This document shows, piece by piece, positions 57,427 to 64,000 of a DNA stretch of 64,000 nt. The DNA lies in NCBI GenBank assembly GCA_903632075.3, contig CAHIKZ030004296.1, positions 2,482,501 to 2,546,500 of the forward strand. The letters run 5' to 3'. Every line of letters starts with the position of its first letter. The first letter of the stretch is position 1. The notes under the pieces are model-generated. The model had not been told where the DNA came from. It saw only the letters and a list, made by a program, of their open reading frames with translations, and ran no database searches. Origin of the DNA: Acanthosepion pharaonis (lineage: Eukaryota > Mollusca > Cephalopoda > Sepiida > Sepiidae). The position numbers were made by a program, and so were the translations under genes.

Positions 57427-59349
57427 TTAGGAGTTTCGACAGGGGTGAGAGCGGGATGCCAGCCTCGTAGGGCGCTGGAACTCATGACGTCTGGGAATCA
57501 GCGAATGCAGCTCCTCGGAGCAATTCCCATGAAAGTATTTGTAGAACAGACAGAGGGGGGCGACGGCGCGTCTGTGAGAAAGTGACTGTAGACGAGACGC
57601 CAGGGCAGGGCCAACCATATTGCATATCCGCTTCTGGAGCCTATCAAGAACCCCGAGGCAAACAGAAGGGGCGCCAGACCATATATGGCAGCAATACTCC
57701 ATGCAAGGGCGAATTGTGGATTTGTAGATCTGGAGGATCGACTCCGGGGAGAAAAACTTCCTAGCGCGGCTCAGGGAGCCAACTTTCCTTGCAGTGGACG
57801 AGGCAATTGACTCGATGTATTTATTCCATCTCAGGTCAGCAGTCAACGTGAGACCGAGAAGCCGCAGAGAGTTGGTCTCGAGAAGTTGAGCGTCAGACAT
57901 TCTAATGGAGGGAAGGGAAGGCTCTCTGTGGTGATTAATAGAGAGCAGTTTTGTCTTCGAAGCGTTGAAGTTGACCAGCCAATTCATGTTCCAGTTCACA
58001 ATCGATTGGAGTTCTTTTTCGAGACGCACGGCCAGGTGAGTTTTGTCAGCGAGACTAGATTTGTTTTTGAGGCAGGAATAAATTGTGGCGTCATCCGTGT
58101 AGATGCCAACTTGGGAAGTTATGGCGCCAGGAAGGTCATTTATGTAGATAAGGAATAGAGTGGGTCCTAGGATGGAGCCTTGAGGGACACCTGCGTTCGT
58201 GGGATAGGAACTGGAGGAGAATCCGTTGAGAATGACCTTCAATTCACGGTTTGACAGGAATGATTGTATTAGGTTATATAATCGACCCGTAATGCCATAA
58301 CCCTGGAGCTTGCGAAGAAGGTCGGCATGCCAAACCCTATCAAATGCTTTGGAGATGTCTAGTGCCACGGCTCGGGCTTCCCCGTTATTTTGGAGAGCTC
58401 GGTAGACTGTTTCAGTGATGGCTGTAAGCACATCGGCTGTAGATCGGGCAAAGCGGAAACCATATTGCTTGTCTGAGAGCAGATTATGGGATGTGAGGTG
58501 GTTAACTACCCCGGTATTGATTAGAGCTTCGAAGACTTTGCCGAAGAAGGGAAGGAGACTGATAGGATGGTAGTTGGAAGTGTCAGAGGGGTCGCCGGAG
58601 TTCTTGAAGACGATCGAAGAGGACTTCGAGCAGTCAGGAAAACAAATTTCCTTGAGGCAGTAGTTGTATAGTTTCGAAAGGGCGGGCGCCAGTTCAGGCG
58701 CGCATTTCTTCAAGACAATGGCTGGTATCCCGTCACCACCACTAGCTTTGTTGGGATCTAAATTAGAGATAACGCCCAGTACCAAATATTGGGTTATGTT
58801 TAACCCACTCAATATGGCCTCAGTTCTAAGAGGGAAGTCGGGTATGGGTACACCGGAAGAGTCGAGCGTCGAGTTGAATGAAAATTTCCGAGCAAAGCAT
58901 TCAGCCTTGTCGGTAGAGGAGGTCAGGACTTCGAACTGGTTGAATAAAGGAGGTATAGAGGGTTTGCAATTGTTCAATACGCTCTTGCAGAGACGCCAAT
59001 AATCTTTGGAGCCAAATTTGCGAGATGCAATACGTTCCTTCATTCGAGCCGCAAATAGTGACTTAGCATCATTGAGGACACGCTTACATTCGTTACGGGC
59101 GGAGGCAAAGAGACGTCTATTGCAGTCAGACATGTCGCTACGGTATAGGTAGAAGTAGTGGTTCCTATATGGGCGATGGCGGCTGAGCAAGCAGCCGAGA
59201 ACCAGGGGAGGAGCGCGACTTGACCCTATATTTCCTTGATGGGATGAAAGCGTCGATTCCAGCTTTAACCCAGGAAGAGACCTCAGAAGCACATTCTTGG
59301 ACGGGGATCTTAAAGACTCCATCCCAGGGGACATCGCGGAAGAAATCAC
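57427..59349 (-). pseudogene. LINE reverse transcriptase, long but frameshifted
   Basis: 640 codons open. Motifs in order: KCAPELAPALSKLYNYCLKE, HPISLLPFFGKVFEALI, KQYGFRFARSTADVLTAI, ALDISKAFDRVWHADLL, GVPQGSILGPTLFLIYINDL, YTDDATIYSCL (Y-x-DD active site with Thr), NWLVNFNASKTKLLSI, IYKSTIRPCMEYCCHIWSGA and LYKYFHGNCSEELHSLIPR. Catalytic residues are present, so the RT domain itself looks intact. The first ~60 codons are out of frame with the endonuclease reading; a frameshift near 59170-59215 separates the two in what was one ORF. Confidence 0.9.
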
Positions 59350-60309
59350 GGAACGCGTCCCAGTCAGATCGTTGATAGTAGAACGAAGTTCTAGTGGTAG
59401 GAGGTTCTTTATAGGGGGTGGAGTTAAAGGAGATGTTAACCGATACTACTACATGATCAGAGTTACCAAGAGGGCAGAGTTGCGAGGCGCTGCAGGATTC
59501 GGGGATGGAGGTAAAGCACAGGTCGAGTAGAGAGGCTTTACCTTCACGGTTGAAGGCAAAACGAGTGGGGAAGTTAACTATCTGTGTGAGGGAATGGGAG
59601 ATTGAAAAATTGAGTGTTTGAATGCCTGCATGGTCAGTAGTAGCATTCTTAAGCCACAAGGTGTGATGGGCGTTAAAGTCTCCAAACACAAAAATGTGAG
59701 CAAACGGGTGGAGGGAGAGAGCCTTGTCTATGCTGTCAGAAATGCTATCAAGTATCTCACAGTCTTGAGAGGATGGAGAGCGGTAAAGGAAGAAGAGATA
59801 GCTTACCGCATTGAGGAGAGAGAGCCGGAGACACATGTATGACTGGTCATGCGATTCGAGAGAGGACTCTCTGGCCAAAGGGAGATGTTCCTTGACGTAG
59901 ACACCAAGACCGTGCATGTGGGTTAGAGAGTCTTTTCTGAGGAGAGGATCGAGAGATCAGAAGAGGGGATAGATGAGACAAGGTTTGTCTCACAGAGAGC
60001 CAGTACATCCGGGCCGTTTGCAGTGAGGAAAGATTCCAGACTGTAGAAGTTTGTCCTAATGCCCCGGATGTTGGAGAACGAAATGTTGAGGGGTTTAGGT
60101 GGTTTTTGAGAGGCCGGTTTAGGGTTAATCTTTCGGTTCTTGTAACTCATATTGAATTTTGTTTGTAAGATGAGAAGGCCCGAAGTAAAAGAAACAGACA
60201 GTTTCGACCGTGACGCGAGCAGAGAGGAGTTGGCAAAATCTGCATCATTATGTGGCCTCAGGGCTGCCCACCGGAGGTTACTGCATGAACACCTTTCCAT
60301 ACGCGACAT
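59165..60309 (-). pseudogene. LINE apurinic-type endonuclease, frameshifted
   Basis: The first part (60309-59923) contains LNISFSNIRGIRTNFYSLES and PDVLALCETNL (the Asn and Glu of the active site). After a frameshift near 59925-59960 the second part (59917-59165) has GLGVYVKEHLPLARE, FGDFNAHHTLW (D-x-N), LLDLCFTSIPES and LGNSDHVVVSVNISF (the S-D-H motif). All catalytic motifs are recognisable, but the frame is broken twice. Confidence 0.88.
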
Positions 60310-60650
60310 GGCACTACAAACACCCCGGTATTATACAACTGTTGATCAGAGCAGCCGCTCAAGACGCTACGCAAGAGTTAGGGCTCCTAACTACCAGTCG
60401 GAAACAGCAGAGAACTGTCAACCGTGTATTCTCAGAATGAAGAGGTGATGCCCCAGACTGCACACATCACGGGAGAAACAGAGCTGCACTAATACAGAGG
60501 CCGGAGAGAGAGAAACAGTACCGGGAACCCCTTCCTAGACAAGAAACAAGGTGTAAGCCTCTACTCATGTCCAATAGAAGTGGGAGGAGTGTTGACCGGG
60601 CGGTAGAAGAGACTACCTACTCCTATTACAGATAACACAAAAAAGGACGA

Positions 60651-61719
60651 CAAAAAAAGAGGGAAGGATTTGGGGTGGGGAGATTTTTTTTAAGGAGTCC
60701 TGGATCACACTTGGCTATACCCTATCACATTAAGTTTTAACTTAGTATAAGTCCCATTGTCTATTCTAAAAAAGAAATTGAGAATAAGGTTACCTGGATT
60801 TATTATCGCATCTAATCAAAGACATTTAATTTTCCATTTTTCCCGTTTTTTGTTTTTGTTTTTTTTTTATCTTTCGAACCGGGATTTCTTACTAAACTAT
60901 CAAATAAGGAGAATCCTTGGGACAAAATGCCTTTGAGTGGGGGTGTGGGGGGGGGAAGAAAAATTTAAAAACGAAAAGAACAAAAAAAAAAAAAAGAAAA
61001 AAAAATGTAAATGGGTTTCTGCTAGAGCGAAACAATACTAACATGGGCCAGCAAGTGGTTGTCTGCCTTCATCGTCATGATGGTGACTGAATATACGGCT
61101 TACCTTATGTCCAAGCGTCGACCTGGTTTTTTTGGTGGGGAGTAATCAACGGCCAATCCTCCGCCCTAACCAAGTACTGGGCTTGGGAGATATGCTTTCA
61201 ATAGATTTAGAAAGAGGATTACCTTGATATATTGAATTGGAACAAGTTCATTACGTTTTTAAGGAAATTTCACATACCGACAAGTACATAGTACATAGTT
61301 TTATTCAACCACATATATGCTATTCTGTTCCTCTACTTTTCACCATCTTTGAGACAGCTTCATGATTCCATCCCCTCACCCCCAGAACATGGCGTGGGTG
61401 AGTAATTAGTCTAAATATTTTTTTAGACGTCCAGTGAATTGGAGTTCTTTCTATTTTTGTAGGTTTCGATATAAGAGATACTTCGAAGTTAAAAGGTCAG
61501 ATGAGTACGATGATTATAGTAAGACATTCCATAAACACAGTACTAATTTCTACCGGATCTGTAAAGTGGCATGGTTTTGTTCTAATAAAAGGCCACCTAT
61601 CTTTTGGGTAATTCTAGGTATTTTTCATTGATTGCTACTTTTAATTGATCCAATTAGGAGCAGTGTTTGTTTGATTTAAACAACTGGTTTTTCGGATGGA
61701 GCTTATTTTACTTATGTGT
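60651..61719. other. unassigned sequence
   Basis: Homopolymer-rich DNA and no supported exon. An open frame at 61463 after a fair acceptor was rejected as the next receptor exon. Confidence 0.4.
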
Positions 61720-62300
61720 GAAAAATTTCCCAATCCCATCTTCTTCGGATGTAGAACAGCTTTTTGTTTTTCTCTTCACCTTCTTGTAAACAATCCATTT
61801 GTCATCGCCCAGTGGATTTTATCATCTTAAAAATTGGTCGTTTTCTTTCATTGATCAATGAATCGCATATAAAAATGTGGTTCGTTCAGTAGGTCTCGTT
61901 AAATTGTGAGGCAAGCAAACATCGTAGCGATTCAGGTATCCAAGTGTTCCCAATTGCCTTACAGCACTTATATGAGATATGTGGAGTATCTCTGCGATGT
62001 CCCGTGTCGTGTAACCTGGAATATTTTTAACTCGGTCGATTTAATTTCGATTTGATCATCTTCAGTGACTGTAAGCCTGCCAGAACATTCTCGTTGTTCC
62101 AGATAAAAATGTCCACTTCTGAACCTAGCGAACCACTTACAAACGGTACACTGAGCTACGGCACCATCTCCATAAACCGCACATATCTTTTTTACTGTTT
62201 ATACAGCATTTTTTCATTCCAGAAATGAAAAAGCTTCAAATGACAAAACTGCATCTTCTTTTCCTCCATTTTCCCTTTTAACGTAAAAAGAAATATTTAA
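61720..62300 (-). pseudogene. mariner-type transposase relic
   Basis: On the minus strand from about 62275: FCHLKLFHFWNEK; then CKWFARFRSGHFYLEQRECS and GRLTVTEDDQIEIKS; then YLISAVRQLGTLGYLNRYDV, CLPHNLT and, near 61815, DDKWIVYKKVKRK. This order (C-x-x-W-F-x-x-F-x-S-G, GRP-like, LG-x-L-x-x-x-x-x-x-P-H-L, GDEKW-like first catalytic block) is that of mariner transposases. Frameshifts are present and the sequence fades before the second catalytic Asp region. Confidence 0.75.
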
Positions 62301-62472
62301 AATTCACAATCCACACACGAATCATATAGAAATAGGCGTTGAAATGTGACATTTCAGAATAATGCGTATATGTCATAAATTTTACTTATGTGTGAAAATA
62401 AAGCGCATATTCAAACTCCAAACGCCACGAATGTTTGTTCCAATTCAATAGCGTTTTTTTTTATCGATTACA

Positions 62473-62961
62473 GATTGAAAGGATTACTATTTACATTATT
62501 CGGAGTAATTGTCCTCATTTTTGTCGCCATATTTATTACAACGTGTCGGCTGTTGTACGCCACGGCCTTCTTCAGGTGGTTGGAATGTCGAACTTAACCC
62601 TTTATTTCCTCAAGGACGCATGGCACAGTAGATAAAGGCATTAATTAGATCCAGTGACAGGACCCAAACAGTGTGAGTTCAATACCCAGTTAAGGCAGTG
62701 GAGAACTTGGAGAGGGGAATTAACAGGAGATAACTGATAACTGACCTCCATTAAACATGGCACGTGGAACTAGAACAGTCTACGCCAGTGAGCGAAATAA
62801 AGGGTTCAGTTCGACATTCCAACCACCTGAAGAAGGCCGTGGCGTACAACGGCCGAAACGTTGTAATAAATATGGCAAAGATGAGTACAATAGTCTGAAT
62901 AATTTAAATAGTGTACATAATACCTCACTCAGAAATATAGACAGATACTGATTGAAAGGAT
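62473..62961 (+). mobile_element. Penelope-derived non-autonomous element, copy H
   Basis: It is bracketed by an exact 12-bp direct repeat, GATTGAAAGGAT, at 62473-62484 and 62950-62961. The left arm 62485-62605 is the inverted terminus (ACATTATTCGGAGTAATTG, CGTGTCGGCTGTTGTACGC). A plus-strand body follows: A-box-like TGGCACAGTAGATAAAGG (62621) and B-box-like GAGTTCAATACCC (62675). The terminus is CACCTGAAGAAGGCCGTGGC, then GGCCGAAACGTTG (about 62825-62865), and the tail ends ATATAGACAG. The 465-bp insertion lies inside or just beyond the mariner relic. Confidence 0.82.
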
Positions 62962-64000
62962 GTTTGTCATAAATCAATTTACTTTCCCCTGTTTTGGTAT
63001 TTGACATTTGCGAAGAGACTGACGGACACATAACTTTTAAAATCAAAGCACACAGAACTTTAAATAAAAATTATAATTATATACACAGAAAAGCTAGGAT
63101 ATCATAGTGGGTTATCAATTATAGTGAAGTGTATGCGTGTTGAAACAGATTAGTTGGATTTGGCCTTGTTAGTAAGATAGCCCACCATAAGAGGGGTATA
63201 AAACAAGAAAATCAAATTGTAAAGTGAAACAACAAGTTTATATACATATAAATCAATTAAGGTCTCTACAAATAAAATTAATGTATTTTGGGTGATACAA
63301 GGTCGTCAAAATGTTCGTAGTAGTCCTTGCAAGAATGAGTTTATGTGTACGTAGGCAGGAACGTATATGTGGATGTATGTATGTATGAGCGTTATCGTAG
63401 GGTAGGAATGTCTTTGAAGTAATCTCTCAGTCTTAAAATGTTCCGTTCGTTTATCAAGTATAAAAGAGGTGAGGGGTAAAGGTAGAGGTAATAATAACGA
63501 TCTCTTGATGTTTGTCAAGGGACATGTTAATACGCTCGTCTCCGTCTCTCTGGTGACAGGAGAGCTTGCCCGTCTTTTATTTTGTTTGTGGGGCTTGAAA
63601 AGGTCATCCAGGGAATTAAAAGTGGGGATGTGATTCAGGCCTTTCCATTGGACGATGAACTTTGCGTCTTTAATAAAAGGTCTGTAAAGAATGTTGTTTC
63701 TGGGAATTGAAGATTATTTGAATTTTGTTTTAAATGTTTCCTAGTTTTCTATTGGCCGAAAAAACATTTCGCATCAAGGTGTGAAATTTTACGATTTTTC
63801 TTTTGGATTCGCTTTTGTGTGTGTGTGTGTTAAACAAAGTTTGTAAATTCGAGTCTTTTTAATTTCTAACAAAACCAATGAGTCAGTGCTTAGCATTTAA
63901 TTTTAAATCTAGACCTTGTTTTGTTCACTACAATAGCAATTGTCGTAACTTAGTAAAGGGGGTCTGTACTAGCAACGACAACGCAGATTCGACTTGGTGT
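62962..64000. other. unassigned sequence
   Basis: No receptor exon found. A frame near 63600-63720 (HPGN-, GDVIQAFPLDDELCVFNKR) looks like retroelement ORF debris but could not be assigned. A short TG repeat lies at 63813-63830. Confidence 0.4.

Larger units (their letters stand above)
57149..60650 (-). mobile_element. long LINE copy (Jockey/CR1-like), 5' region to poly-A
   Basis: The most complete non-LTR retrotransposon here. The minus-strand 3' end is a poly-A tract (T run at 57149-57173) preceded by the CTTGCTTGGGGTGAAAT signature. Upstream lie the RT and endonuclease genes. The 5' boundary is uncertain (about 60500-60680); no zinc-knuckle ORF1 was seen, so the element may be 5'-truncated. 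At least nine shorter copies of the family lie in the window. Confidence 0.85.

Noticed and set aside
57582..59002. Plus-strand open frames within 57.5-59 kb
   Set aside because: Antisense shadows of the minus-strand LINE RT gene.
61463..61570. Possible next receptor exon reading RFRYKRYFEV ... DDYSKTFHKH
   Set aside because: The attractive frame needs two bases from exon 10, but exon 10 supplies one; the phase-correct frame has no S2 similarity.

Overview
This is a stretch of an animal nuclear genome with introns. Protein similarity is protostome-like, and the repeat content (long TA, CA and GATA microsatellites, one dominant LINE family, Penelope-like, Tc1/mariner, pogo and gypsy elements) fits a mollusc, most likely a cephalopod. 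That organism call is an inference and cannot be proved from the window.

The one recognisable host gene is on the + strand: a divergent ionotropic glutamate receptor (iGluR) subunit split into at least ten exons between 14113 and 56313. The exons are 14113-14259, 16525-16788, 18357-18541, 20909-21088, 26690-26833, 33676-33897, 40549-40649, 44928-45021, 51350-51671 and 56092-56313. All have AG/GT borders and every splice phase is compatible, giving one open frame of 627 codons. Exons 1-6 encode the amino-terminal domain, 7-9 the S1 half of the ligand-binding domain and M1, and 9-10 the pore loop, M3 and the start of S2. The signal-peptide exon(s) and the rest of S2 plus M4 were not found, so both gene ends probably lie outside the window. 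Introns run from about 1.6 to 6.9 kb.

Nearly everything else is repeat. 1-14 kb: pogo-like element, AT minisatellite, foldback elements beside TA arrays, a Penelope-derived element with a 98-bp tandem array, a Tc1-like relic and LINE debris. 21-25 kb: 5S rRNA-derived sequence and an LTR split by a Penelope-derived insertion. 27-33.4 kb: a decayed gypsy element carrying a SINE in its LTR and a LINE in its RT gene. 36-41 kb: a Tigger-like miniature element, an inverted LTR and Penelope fragments with a GIY-YIG domain. 42-50 kb: at least six truncated LINE copies and a Tc1-like element. 53-60.7 kb: two long minus-strand copies of the LINE, one with nearly complete endonuclease and RT domains. 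61-63 kb: a mariner relic and another Penelope-derived element.

The most unusual pattern is a family of non-autonomous Penelope-derived elements. Three copies have visible 9-13 bp target-site duplications. They carry inverted terminal arms with a hammerhead-like motif and an internal tRNA-like A/B-box segment.
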